A DNA stretch of 64,000 nucleotides from Ridgeia piscesae (taxonomy: Eukaryota; Annelida; Polychaeta; Sabellida; Siboglinidae): the NCBI GenBank assembly GCA_025642075.2, contig JAODUO010000642.1, positions 196,446 through 260,445 of the forward strand, read 5' to 3'. Both the position numbers and the translations under genes were made by a program. The notes under the pieces are model-generated. The model worked only from the letters and a program-made list of their open reading frames with translations, had not been told where the DNA came from and did not search any database. Each line of letters starts with the position of its first letter. Position 1 is the first letter of the stretch. Shown piece after piece: positions 25,635 to 37,212 of the stretch.

Positions 25635-25640
<6 letters not shown>
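24490..25640 (+). mobile_element. LINE relic, jockey/CR1-like reverse transcriptase
   Basis: Successive plus-strand pieces in order: NEIAGQFHFFF and GKPDLKSYINK near 24,580-24,690, AFDTIDHSIVIKLEHYGI near 25,085, ILYADDTTLL-type sequence (FYADDTTLLSTLDNL near 25,310) with the catalytic ADD, then VSMLSLNAKKTKMV and KFLGVNADCNVKW near 25,565. Frame breaks and two TA arrays interrupt it. Confidence 0.8.
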
Positions 25641-25665
<25 letters not shown>

Positions 25666-25682
25666 GTATATATATATATATA

Positions 25683-25735
<53 letters not shown>

Positions 25736-25752
25736 ATATATATACATATATA
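25634..25752. repeat. (TA)n microsatellite
   Basis: Several TA tracts separated by AGT, GA and TTA interruptions. Confidence 0.95.
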
Positions 25753-25900
25753 TTCCGTTCAACATTAATTTAGATATACGTATTCATATGTTTTACTTAC
25801 ATGTACTTTTATTATATTTATTTCTTATCATGTTTTAATGTTGTCAACACTACTGAACAGAGTTTGTACTTTGGTAAGGTACCGTGAGATACAGTAAGTA
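25750..25900 (+). repeat. Dispersed repeat tail shared with 14,140-14,290
   Basis: Shares GTCAACACTACTGAACAGAG and flanking AT-rich sequence with the first copy. It probably represents the 3' end of the LINE just upstream. Confidence 0.5.
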
Positions 25901-26300
25901 ATGTTATCTGCTAAGTGTTAGATTGTATATTTGCAAATCTTTTTAGTAATTTATTTATTGTAATCGCTTTATTATTTATATTTACTATAGCTAACGCGAT
26001 AACTTTTAATATATTTTGGTTTATAAACACTAGTATTAATTAATTAATTAAGGGTAAATTGTCAGGGTGGCCTGTACGCCAACGATCTGCATGGTCTTAG
26101 GGCAGGTCTCCCTGGGTCAATCTACATTTCTTTTCAAACATGTGTTGTTAACAAATTGTATAAATGCTGTGTTTAAATAATGTTTGTGTTTGGTTGATTC
26201 TATTACATCCTTTTTGTCGTCCTCTTCTCTCTCACTACAGTCGTATTAACAACTCTGTAGACTCTAGTTATTAGTTCCTATCTGTTTCTGTTTGTCCCAG

Positions 26301-26417
26301 CACCTGTCGACCTGCGTCACCTCGCTCTAGGACTTGGTCTGGCGATCATGCTACCTGTCCTCGGTGCCGCTCTCTTCATCTTCCTCACATTCTACTGGAA
26401 ACTCCTGCCAGTCCCAG
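26301..26417 (+). CDS. Gene A exon 7: second hydrophobic (transmembrane) exon
   Basis: This 117-bp exon, TTTGTCCCAG acceptor and CAGGTAAG donor, is phase 1 at both ends. It reads APVDLRHLALGLGLAIML and then about 18 more hydrophobic residues to FYWKLLPVPG. It is a second credible membrane span. Because exon 6 is also a span and both are symmetric phase-1 exons, either the protein crosses the membrane twice or the two are alternative anchors. Two further consensus donors lie 21 and 40 bp downstream (GT at 26,439 and 26,458), so the exon may end in different phases. Confidence 0.65.
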
Positions 26418-26464
26418 GTAAGATCACGTTCCTGCCAGGTGAGCTCAATAGTCACAGGTGAGAT

Positions 26465-26518
26465 CATAACTGAGGCTAGCGTCTGTCCTAATTAGATCAG
26501 ACGCAAGCCTCAGTTATG
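26465..26518 (+). other. Inverted repeat (hairpin), 21-bp arms
   Basis: CATAACTGAGGCTAGCGTCTG pairs with the segment ending CAGTTATG at 26,518, with one mismatch and a loop of about 12 nt. A third partial copy of the arm (AGACGCTAGCCTCAGTTT) is at 26,587-26,604. Confidence 0.75.
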
Positions 26519-26904
26519 TCACTTTCCCCACCTATGGACCCTTAGATGTATTGGCTGGATGCCAGTGAACTTTGCGCGACTTTACAGACGCTAGCCTCAG
26601 TTTGCAACCCCTGGAAATATTGGCAGGGTGCCAGTAAACATGGAGGGATTCCTGTTCGGGCTTTGTCTTAGAAAACCAGATGGTCCTGAAAATTAACATT
26701 ATAGATTAAAAAAAGACAAATAAATATGCCACCACTTTGCTATGCCAATTTTCATTTATGTCATTCCTGTCATGTGTAAATAAGTATATTCTTATATTCT
26801 GTTTTTACAACTATATAAGTTATTTGTCTTGTACAGTGCTTTGAGCAGTGTATTGGAAATTGAGCTTTATAAAATAAATACATTATTATTATTAGTCTCT
26901 CCAG

Positions 26905-27075
26905 GCTAAGAGAAGCCAACAACAACAGGGAAGAGGGAATACACCAGGAAGGGGAGCAGGCCGACAAGGAATAGGAAACAGCAGCTACAGAAAACAAGAG
27001 GGAAGAGCAGCCGACGAATTCGGATCCCATCGATACAGATATCAACACATTGTGAACAGTCCGGTCAATTCATAG
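26905..27075 (+). CDS. Candidate terminal exon of gene A (uncertain phase)
   Basis: A good acceptor (AGTCTCTCCAG) precedes 26,905. Three outcomes are possible. From the first donor of exon 7 (phase 1) a stop comes at once. From the third donor (phase 2) a 22-residue hydrophilic tail is read, ending EGEQADKE at the stop 26,972-26,974. In phase 0 a 56-residue basic tail is open to 27,075 with ADEFGSHRYRYQHIV. The upstream ATTATTATT looks like a SINE or LINE tail, so a nearby insertion may have disturbed the exon. No tail motif such as an ITIM is clear. Confidence 0.3.
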   Translation, partial: AKRSQQQQGRGNTPGRGAGRQGIGNSSYRKQEGRAADEFGSHRYRYQHIVNSPVNS

Positions 27076-27089
27076 TCGTCGCAGCTTGC

Positions 27090-27225
27090 ACTGAAGGAAA
27101 TCAGTGTCTGTCTGTCGCATTATCACTGGAAGGAGTTCAGTGTCTGTGGTATGCGACACTTTCACTGGAGGGAGTTCGGTCTGTGCTATGCCAATCTGTG
27201 GTTTCACTAGAAGAGGTCAGCTAGA
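27090..27225 (+). repeat. Degenerate minisatellite, about 40-bp unit, three to four copies
   Basis: CACTGGAAGGAGTTCAGTGT and variants recur near 27,091, 27,124, 27,163 and 27,205. Confidence 0.6.
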
Positions 27226-27290
27226 CAGTATGTTCATTGTCGCAACCTTGCACTCGTCTGATATTACTATTACATTGAGTTCTCATTGAG

Positions 27291-28190
<900 letters not shown>

Positions 28191-28985
28191 GCCTTTGCCG
28201 CTTCGGAACGATCCAATAAAAATCCAAACAAGGCTCAATTCAGGCAGAGGGGACATTCCGACAATCACTGGTGCCATCAGTACCCTTAAAAGGACCGGCC
28301 CATCAGACTAAAAAGGTACATCTATGCCAAATTTTAAAACGTAGATCATTAACAGTTTAAGAGAATATGGGAGAGGCGAGCAAATCGAGAGCCAAAATAG
28401 TTACATATTGCAGTCAAGAAAAAAAAAGATAGGCTGACCCTTGTGTCACGTGTTTAGGTCAGCCCATCCCACAATCTTGTCGTATATTCCAAATTTAGGT
28501 GCACGCACACACAAACGCATGCATGCACGCACGCACTCACACACATATACATATGGTGGATGTGTTTGATGTTGTGTCTGCATATTACGCCCGTACAAAT
28601 TTGTACCTCAGGTTTTATAAATTGTTATTGCCAACTATGATGCAGAGCATTATGTTGATGTTTTTAATGCATGATTCATAGATGCTAATAAACGTCTATG
28701 TTAGAATTAACCACGTGTTGTTTCTTTGTCTTCTTGTCAGTCTCTCTAACTACTTCTTAAGTTTTAGCCTGAAGAAGAAATGCGTTAAGAACATAATCGT
28801 CCACCTTAATATATAAACAGCCTGCGAAACTAATTTCATGAACTGTTAGACTTATTCTCAGGTATCCTGGTGGAAATTTTGTTTGTTTTTAAAACTAAGG
28901 CTAAGGTAAGTATTTTTGTCAGGCCCAGTTTTACGTAACCGGTACAGGTCTTTACATAAACACTGTGGATCACACTGCCATGTTT
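28191..28985. other. Unannotated stretch
   Basis: No gene recognised. A short CACGCA/CACACA-rich tract lies at about 28,500-28,550. Confidence 0.4.
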
Positions 28986-29028
28986 GGCGTACCATTACAT
29001 CGTATGACATCAGTGTACATCAGGGTCC

Positions 29029-29830
29029 CTGGCACACGTTTTGACTCACCAGGTAGGTTCCGCAACAGGGCATTTTTCGACCAATTAGTAACGAGCATGT
29101 GTCCAGGTGGACAGCCTCTGTTTACATAGTACACGTGACAATGTTTCCACGAGGTTCTGCTCGTGTTTATATTGTACACGTGTTGGGTAGAGCTCATCAA
29201 AAGACCTGATCATGACTAAAAATTTATGATGGTCAGATTGACAAATAATATGGTTGATTTGTAACATGCATTCATAATTGTAGAATTTTTTCGTACGCAA
29301 TTGAATACTTCAGGAGTTATGAATTTTAAAAACATATCAAACACCGCATTAATGTTGAAATATAGGCCAATAAGTACAGTCATAATGCTCTGTTAGAGTA
29401 AACGGTGGCTAACATTCTAGATTTTGTTGTTGCTGTTATCACCATTACTATTCAGTATCCACACATTGATGTCATTGTGTGCTGGTGTACTTTGTGGATG
29501 TGTGCGCGCCGCGTGTGTGCATGCGTGCGTGTATGCATGCATCTAAAACATCGTGCCAAAAATTTGTGAAATTGACTTGTCCAGGATAATTTTAAAATAA
29601 AACGTGTATTAGTTTACAATCATGAATGTATGTTACAAATCAACCATATTTTTGGTCAATCTGACCATCATTTAGTCATGGTCAGGTCAGTATAAACACA
29701 AGCAGAACCACGTGGAAACATTGTCACGTGTACCGTGTAAACAGAGGCTGTCCTCGTGGACATATGCTCGTCACTCATTGGTCGAAAAATGCCCTGTTGC
29801 AGAACCTACCTAGTGAGTCAAAACGTGCGT
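29029..29830. mobile_element. Foldback element with inverted arms of about 210-250 bp
   Basis: The left arm (about 29,029-29,285) is the reverse complement of the right arm (about 29,620-29,830). Landmarks are GACTCACCAGGTAGGTTC in the left arm and GAACCTACCTAGTGAGTC in the right; CCACGAGGTTCTGC on the left and GCAGAACCACGTGG on the right; and ACCATATTTTTGGTCAATC matching its complement near 29,240. The central spacer of about 335 bp has no gene. Arms carry CACGTG motifs. A further copy of one arm is at 9290-9445. Confidence 0.8.
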
Positions 29831-29921
29831 TCCGGGCGGCGCGGCGATAATACAGTTGTCAGTATAACTTGTTCGATTGCTTTCCGATGCTTTATGTTTG
29901 TGAGCTAGACAAAACATAACA

Positions 29922-29942
29922 TGGTGTCCGGAAGTTTGAAAC
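29922..29942 (+). other. Possible primer-binding site of a Ty3/gypsy element
   Basis: TGGTGTCCGGAAGTTTGAAAC lies 160 bp before the gag start. It resembles the TGGTGTC-type site that follows the 5' LTR in many Ty3/gypsy elements. The LTR would end near 29,921, but its start and the 3' LTR are not identified. Confidence 0.4.
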
Positions 29943-30083
29943 CGACGCACGGCGGTGGTGGACAAGAGCTCGGACTCCGGTGAGCTTGCGGGATTGTAAT
30001 TAGACTGACTCTGTCTGTAATCTAGCTAAGTCAGCGATTGAGTGAAAAGGTGACAGTTTGCGACGGCGTCATTCTCGGGCAGA

Positions 30084-32345
30084 ATGGCCGACATTAGACA
30101 ACCCGATGAACTACTTCTATTAACAAAGAACGTAGCCGCGAACTGGCGGAAATGACGGCAAGAATTTGAACTAAATAAAAAGTCGCGTTGTTGCTACATG
30201 TGGCACGCAAGCAAGCTATCGATGTATTCAACACGTTCGCGTTGACGGTGTCACTTGATGTGGTAATTCAACGGTTTTAATCATACTGCAGCCCCAAACC
30301 GAATCAACAGCAGAAAGCAATTTCAATGGGAAAAGGGTCGAGCAGTTTGTCACCAACCTGAAATACGAGCACAGAGTTGCAACTTTTGAGATCTGCGAGA
30401 TAGTATGATACGAGACTGCCTGGTTTTGGGCATAACCAGCCAGCGCGTCAGAGAACGGTTACTAAGAAAAGGAGGACCTCACCCTAGGAAAGACAGTACA
30501 GATATGCCAAGCCGCCGAGATAAGTGAGAAACAAATCCAGTCCATTGCAGCAACAGTTGATGAAGATGCCAGTGTCAACTACTGCAACACCAGATGGCGA
30601 CACCAACAACGGAAATCATCCCAAACTCCAACGAAAACGCTATGTGTCGCACAGTGAGCCTCTAGACAATACAAACGAGTTGTGTGTATGCCTGGTAGAC
30701 AATGGTGATCAGGAAGGCACTCAAATGGAGCCAGAAGCCATGTTGGAAACTGTTGGGTCAGTTTCAAGTTACTGGCACTGATGTAAGCATGATATCAGAG
30801 CGACAGTATCTGAAGTTGAGACCAATGCCAAAGTTGGAGAAGAGTCCTGCTGTAAGGACGTCATACAGTGGAGAGAGGATTCAGAACCTGGGGATCTGCC
30901 GTTGTCCGTGCGATATAAGAAAGGAAAGATAGCGACCTTCATGGAAGTCGTACGAGATGAGTGTCGTCCAGCACTCCTAGGAGGCAATGACTGTGAACTG
31001 TTAGGTCTTGTGAAGCGAGTGCATATCATTGAAACTGGCAGAAAACCACAACACGATCAGTTGAACGGGAAAATCAAAAAGAAACACCCACAGTTGTTTA
31101 GGGGTAACGGTGCACTAGATGCCAGATGTTCACATAATAGTCCTGAAATATGGAGCTACATGCGTCATTCATGCACCAGGGAGAGTGGCAGTTACAAAAA
31201 CGCCACATCTCAAAAAGGAACTTGATCAGCAAGTGGAACTAGGGTTTATAGCCAAAGTTGACGAGCCAACAGATTGGGTCAACTCCCTAGTGATAGTGGA
31301 GAAGGCGAACGGAGAAATGAGACTGTGCATCGACCCAAAGGAGCTGAACAAGGAAATCAAGAGAGAACATTTCCAAATATCAACAAAGGAGGAAATCCTT
31401 GGAAAACTCGCAAATGCGAAGTATTTCTGAAAGATGGGTGCAACCGCAGGATTTCATCAAATTTAGCTTGACAAGAAATCGTTGATACTCACTTTGAGAT
31501 TGCTAATGGGTATCTGCTCCGCACCTGAGGTGTTCCACAAGACAATGCATACGTTTCTGGAAGACGTCGAGGGGATCAGCATCTACATGGACGACATCAT
31601 CGTTTGGGGAGCGACTGAAGCAGAGCATAATGAGCATCTCGAGAAGAACTTGGAGAAGCTGACTCAGGTGGGGTTGGTTTTGAATGTGGACAAGTGCTAC
31701 TACAGATAAGCTGAATTGGCATATATTGGAGAAGTCGTGACACAAGGTGGTGTAAAACCAGACCCCGAGAAAGTTCAAGCAGTGACATATATGCCTACAC
31801 CAATGAATGCAATAGAGCTGCCACACGTGCCGGGCATGGTGACGGATCTGGGAAGATACATTCCGGATCTATTAGCAAGAACTGTACCATTTCGTTCGCT
31901 GCTAGGAAAAGACATCGGTGTGGCAGTGGAATGCTGAGCAGGAAGCAGCATGGTTAGGCATCAAAGAGGCACTAACGAAACATCCGGTACTGCAGAACTA
32001 TGATGAGAGCAAAGCGACAACAGTTTCAAGTGATGCGTCTACGGACGGATTAAGTGCCGTCCTACTCCAGGAGACAAAAGGAGAATGGGATAACACCAGC
32101 AGAACTGTTGCTAGGACGGAAGCCGAGAACACGCCAGCCATCCACAGCATACAGGCGAGAGACGTTACAGACCAGTCTACCAAGACGCAGTGACGAACGT
32201 AAGCCACTGCCTGAGCTTAATCCCTATTCGACGGTGAGGGTGAAAGCAAACAACAACCGTCGAGAAACTGGCCTGACAGAGCAAGAGTTGTCGGATCATC
32301 AGGCCCGAGATCATATGATGTGGTGCTGGAAGATGGGCGGATGAT
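30084..32345 (+). pseudogene. Ty3/gypsy retrotransposon gag-pol relic
   Basis: The gag start MADIRQPDELLLLTKNV at 30,084 is broken by an early stop. Gag pieces such as QAIDVFNTFALT and RVRERLLRKGG follow. The protease-RT linker (LGLVKRVHI) is near 31,000. Reverse-transcriptase pieces are IAKVDEPTDWVNSLVIVEK, LCIDPKELNKEIKREHF, GICSAPEVFHKTMH and SIYMDDIIVWG with the catalytic MDD near 31,590. RNase H begins ASTDGLSAVLLQE near 32,035. The frame then meets an integrase end, ITPAELLLGRKPRTRQP near 32,090, so the start of integrase is deleted. Several frameshifts and stops make the element dead. Confidence 0.85.
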
Positions 32346-32636
32346 GCGCAGAAATCGTCAACACCTGCTGCTCACGAGAGAACCCTATACATCAGTCATG
32401 GATGAGACGGGTGAGACAACACCGGAGACACCAACGCCAACGGAGATCTGCATTGCAACGATGAAAGTACACCGTCATCATCAGTGTTGTACAAACTCAG
32501 GAGTGAGCTTCGTGGTGTATGCAATTATCAGGAGAGAAATAGGAGGCCTCCGAGGAGATTGGTCCTTTAATCAGCATCACTGGTATATCGAATGGCATAA
32601 CAATCCCTTGCCAGTAGTCGGGATATAACCCAGATA

Positions 32637-32738
32637 GCATACAAACGTTACATTAACGTTTGCATTTTATTAGAACCGTTTGATTTTGGTTACGGTTAAA
32701 TGTCTAACGTTTCCGAAACGTTAGTTTTGGGTTGTTTT
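32637..32738. repeat. AACGTT-rich palindromic sequence
   Basis: TAACGTTTCCGAAACGTTA at 32,705-32,723 is a perfect 19-bp palindrome, and related AACGTT motifs precede it. It directly abuts the GGTCT array. Confidence 0.6.
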
Positions 32739-32868
32739 GGTCTGGTCTGGTCTGGTCTGGTCTGGTCTGGTCTGGTCTGGTCTGGTCTGGTCTGGTCTGG
32801 TCTGGTCTGGTCTGGTCTGGTCTGGTCTGGTCTGGTCTGGTCTGGTCTGGTCTGGTCTGGTCTGGTTT
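32739..32868. repeat. (GGTCT)n pentanucleotide array, about 25 copies
   Basis: A nearly perfect array of GGTCT units, ending in two GGTTT variants. Open frames through it are repeat by-products. Confidence 0.97.
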
Positions 32869-33946
32869 GGTTTGATAAGAACTGTTCAGTGTTTCGTCAC
32901 CGATTCCAACATCTCTCGTGCCAAATGCAAGACTGTTTTCTGCGTTACCCTCCACAAGGATAAAGTGCAAGATGAAGGAGCTGGTCATATTACTCCGCCT
33001 CCCTATGTTCAGTGTAGATATGTGTATTATGTGACACATTCAGCTAGACAAGTTATGTAATAAATTAGTGTTAGCGGATGAAGCATGTTATATATTGAAG
33101 CCTTTGTAGGTTCTGTATCTTCACAGTTAACTGACAGGTACAGTTTTGTTCGGGAAATAAAATAATGTTGTATTCTTGTCTAGTAAAACTGTAGTGTACA
33201 TGTCACGTTCACAGGGACTGTATATTCAGAGAGCGTAGATATGTTGCTGTGTCATCTTCAGTCAAACGAAGCTTGTAGTTATGCATACACAAGATTTCTT
33301 AAATAAAACAATTCAAAGTGCATGCAATAACTACAATAATTCATCAAGCACATTATGTCGGTATTATTATACATTCATGCCAAGCATTTAAATAAATAAC
33401 AAATAATAATTATTAGTAATGTTGAACATTTCTAGAAGTAATTGCATTATTATCAATTATAATTAGGAATAGTAGTAGTGACATTTTATTCACAATATGT
33501 CATAAAACAGGAGCACACTAAATAACATGAACAATCACATTCTTAACATAGTAGACCTGAAACAATATAAATAACACGAAAACAAAATTAAATACAAGCA
33601 AATTGCAGTCAAGATTGACAATACGTAGCAATGCCTAATTAGGCATATTTCCAACATCCTGATTTGTTTTTTATAAGTGCTTAATTTAATTTGTTAAAGT
33701 GTAATTCTACAAAAGTCAAAACCATGCCAATACTAAATTAACTAAAATTACTATATAAGTGCGCCCTATATAAAGGTGTGTAATACTAATATTCAACCTC
33801 CACGATGACGTCACTACGCGCCTCTGCTCCGATGACGCGCATTTGGCCACAGATCGCTTTAACATTACATTTTTGAGCCGCGCAAAAGCCATATTGCACG
33901 AGAACGCACGGCAACGAAATTTATGTACTTAGAAACACAATCATTA
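32869..33946. other. Unannotated AT-rich stretch
   Basis: No gene or transposon protein recognised. A short CpG-containing segment near 33,800-33,860 has no clear promoter features. Confidence 0.4.
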
Positions 33947-34199
33947 GTTAGTCGGGCACTTATGCAGAATTCGGACCCACCTCAGATATGCCATCATAAC
34001 TGTATCTTTGCCAACATTTGACACTTTATTTGGTTAATTCCATTATTCATCATTTAACATAATCTTGCGCATATTTATGTTTTATAAACAGCGCGACTTA
34101 GGCTAGCAGACTTTTGAGGTAGAAAAGACAGCGCGGTCGGCATAAAGAAACTTTTTATCGGTCATTCCATGTGCACGGCGCAGTAACATGAACCGCTGC

Positions 34200-36490
34200 C
34201 AGGGTTGCTACTCATGGAAGCTTTCAAAATTCCCTGACTTTTCCCTGACTCAAAATTTCATTTTCCCTTACCATGCTGGCTGGATAATCATGAAAATGTA
34301 TGCGCGATGTACATATAATTATAGCAATTAACTTACAAAATGTAATCAGTGTTCGATGCCCACTCAGATTGCCTAGTTCAATTCCTATACCACTAAATTA
34401 CACAAAGTCATTGACATAACAGTGACATTGTAACAATTTAAAGGGAAACAAAAGTCAATGTTTTGATCATATGGGGTTAACAGAGTTGATAAAAAGTAAG
34501 TTTATTTTATATAGCGCCAAATCCATAATTGTTTGTGGCGCTTCACAACATACTGTTATTAAAGTATATGCAATAAGAAGAATGTTACCCACAGGTAATA
34601 TTAAAAAATACATGTATCTACATAATTATCTAAAATTGCCTATTAGTCATAAAAGAGGTATGGAAATTACGTGTTGTTCAATAATGTCACATTATTTTAT
34701 CAATATTTCTATAAACATCCCGCGTTTAAGTAATGTTTTAGCAATAATAACATATTAATACTATTATTTTTAAATGCACCGAAACCTTCTTTTTCTACCA
34801 CTATATATTTCCCATATATTCATGTTTTGTTAACATTTCAGTGATTTATTGTCCAGATCAATAATAAAGTGTCTTGTCCAAAAATCATTATTATTACATA
34901 TCTGGTGGCGAAAATATCATTCGTAAGTAGAAAAAATAACTTCAATGATATTTTCTTATGTACAATGTGTGTGTATGTGCTGAATGAAAAATATTGTTAC
35001 GTCGTAATTATTTTATCATTTTAATTATATATTACCTTTACATTAATTTATCATTATTTGTTTATGGAATTTGTATTGGTTCTGATAGGTCACTTTCGTT
35101 AATTATTTCGACATGTGTATTTTCATTATTTATTTTAAAATATTATCTGTGGGTAGTTTTCTTCTTATTGTATTTTTAATAGCAGCATATTGTGAAGCGC
35201 CACAACCAATTATGGATAAAATAAAATATTATTATATTATAATAAAACTTAATATTTCCTGCAAATCATAGTGATGATAATAATTAATCATTATTATATT
35301 ATTTATAAGTAAGTAAACTATTTTTTGCGCGTGCGAATGCAGTAAGTAAAGTCTATAAATATTCACGCGCACAAACGTGCCGTCTAACGGCATTTTGTGT
35401 AAAACTAACTTGATATAGCGATTTTACGATACCGCAGAGCGGCCGTCGAAGTTGCCGTCGAAATCTGCGCGTTTGTTTCGTGGATTTTTTCGTTAGAGGA
35501 ATGGAAATGATTTTATTTTATAATGTAGTGTGTGTATATGTATGTAAGATAGGTGAGAAGCAGTTTGGCGGGTGGTGGAGGTCGTTTTCATGGTTGGGTC
35601 AATCCAACCCGGTTGTCTGTCATCCGCACTGTGTCTGTGACTGTCCCAACGAATCAACTGGACTACTGTTTCAGTTCTGTTCGATTCAAAGGGTAACAAA
35701 AAGACAGCTTACTGATATTGTCTTTCACTGAACTTTTGCTACAAGCGTATGAGGAACAGTGTGGCATATTGCTGTAGCGATTTCGTTGTAAACCGACGTA
35801 AGGCACCTTTAGCGAACCGCTTGGCTCTCTGTTATGACAGCTGAACCAGCAGACAACTTTATGACCTAATACTTTTCCAAAGTGCAGATAGAAACTAGGT
35901 TTTGATTGGTTGAATTGACCAAGATGGGCCCGTTCATGGTGTGGATGATTTAGCTAGATTTACCCACTTTAACACCACATTCTGAGGAAACTACTAATGC
36001 GAAAAATGTTATTGTAGATGCAAATGGTTAGCTTGTGTAAACTCTTTTAGGAGCATAACACCAAACCATTGCCTTTTTTGCCCTTTAACTTGTACATTGA
36101 TAATAAGTACACATATTCAGACACAGTAGATTGATTGGGCACAGTTGGTCAAGACACATAGTACATATTTTAAAACATCCCAGCCTCAACAGTTATACAG
36201 TAACACACAATGTTTTACTGTTTAGATAATTAATGTTTGTATAACTGAAAAAACGTATGTGGTATCAACATTGTTTCATGGGATCGTTACACGTAATGAA
36301 TTCGAGTTCGCGGCATCGCAGCGTTACGCGTATGACATGAGAAAGTCAAATTTCCCTGACTTTAAAGGGATTTTCCTGTACTTCCCTGGCGTTTCTCAAA
36401 ATCTCAAATTTCCCTGACCCAGCACAAAATTCCCTGACTTTTCCCTGACCTTGAATTTCCCTGACTTTTCCCTGACCACTGGCAACCATG
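34200..36490. mobile_element. Second inverted-repeat element nested in the first
   Basis: It starts CAGGGTTGC and ends GCAACCATG. Both ends carry TTCCCTGACTTTTCCCTGA blocks: 34,233-34,255 and repeated blocks at 36,350-36,475, where the motif on the right-hand side occurs three times. No transposase is visible, so it looks non-autonomous. The target duplication is unclear; only GCTGC is shared on both sides. Confidence 0.6.
34492..35236. repeat. Third, innermost inverted-repeat pair
   Basis: The segment at about 34,492-34,556 (TTTATTTTATATAGCGCC and TGTGGCGCTTCACAA) is the reverse complement of about 35,184-35,236 (TTGTGAAGCGCCACA and later TAAAATAAAA). The AT-rich interior holds no gene. Confidence 0.65.
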
Positions 36491-36744
36491 GCTGCGCTTG
36501 CGACTGGCACAAATCGCGCCGTCTTATCGACCTCAAAGGTATGCTAAAGACGCGTTGTTTATAAAACATAAATAAAAAAATAAAAAAATCAAGTATCAAA
36601 TGTTGGCAAAATTGAGGTGGGTCCGAATTCTGCATAAGTGCCGTTAGTCGTATCTTGACGACTACAAAACTTGCAACCGAAATACAGCTATGTCATTAAA
36701 TCGATGAACGATCTTCGCAGCGAATGACGACCTTGACCGTTAAA

Positions 36745-37179
36745 CAGTGTTCCCAGGTCAAACTAAAATTTCCAGCCCAATGGCCCTCAAAAACTAGCCA
36801 AAACTAGCCCAAAAAATCCCCCAAATAATTATAAAATTTTACATTTGAAAAGTTGCCAACGATACACCTCTATCGATAAAGAGGGAAATGCATTTCAATT
36901 ACATCACGCACAAAGTATATACCTAATGGTGATTGAAATTTGACAAGTATGATATGCAATAATTGGATTACGAAATATAAAAAGTGAAAATTAGTGAAAT
37001 AGATTTTGTTTTGTTTACTTATATATTAATAATATTTGTGCTGCATGCATTTACTGGGAAATCGTGTCATTTGTTTATGTACAGGGGTATATACAATCAT
37101 AAATCACTCTTTTTTCTAACATAATAAGAATATTATGTAGTAAAACATCAGTATAAAATTAAGTGTTGTGAAAAATAAA

Positions 37180-37212
<33 letters not shown>

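Larger units (their letters stand above)
23751..26300 (+). other. Gene A intron between the two hydrophobic exons
   Basis: About 2.5 kb. It contains a short CACG/CACA-rich stretch near 24,020-24,070, a LINE relic (24,490-25,640), TA arrays at 24,939-24,967 and 25,634-25,752, and the repeat tail at 25,750-25,900. Confidence 0.6.
33955..36642. mobile_element. Inverted-repeat element with 8-bp target duplication, hosting nested elements
   Basis: The first 30 bp (33,955-33,984, starting GGCACTTATGCAG) are perfectly repeated in reverse at 36,613-36,642. The imperfect inverted homology continues to about 34,150 on the left and 36,491 on the right. Both sides are flanked by the exact 8-bp repeat GTTAGTCG (33,947-33,954 and 36,643-36,650). 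Without the internal insertion this would be a MITE of about 400 bp. The 8-bp duplication fits hAT or P-type elements, but the terminus is not the usual CAG of hAT, so the superfamily is left open. Confidence 0.85.

Noticed and set aside
32704..33060. Repeat proteins from the GGTCT array
   Set aside because: A pentanucleotide array is open in several frames and there is no other support.
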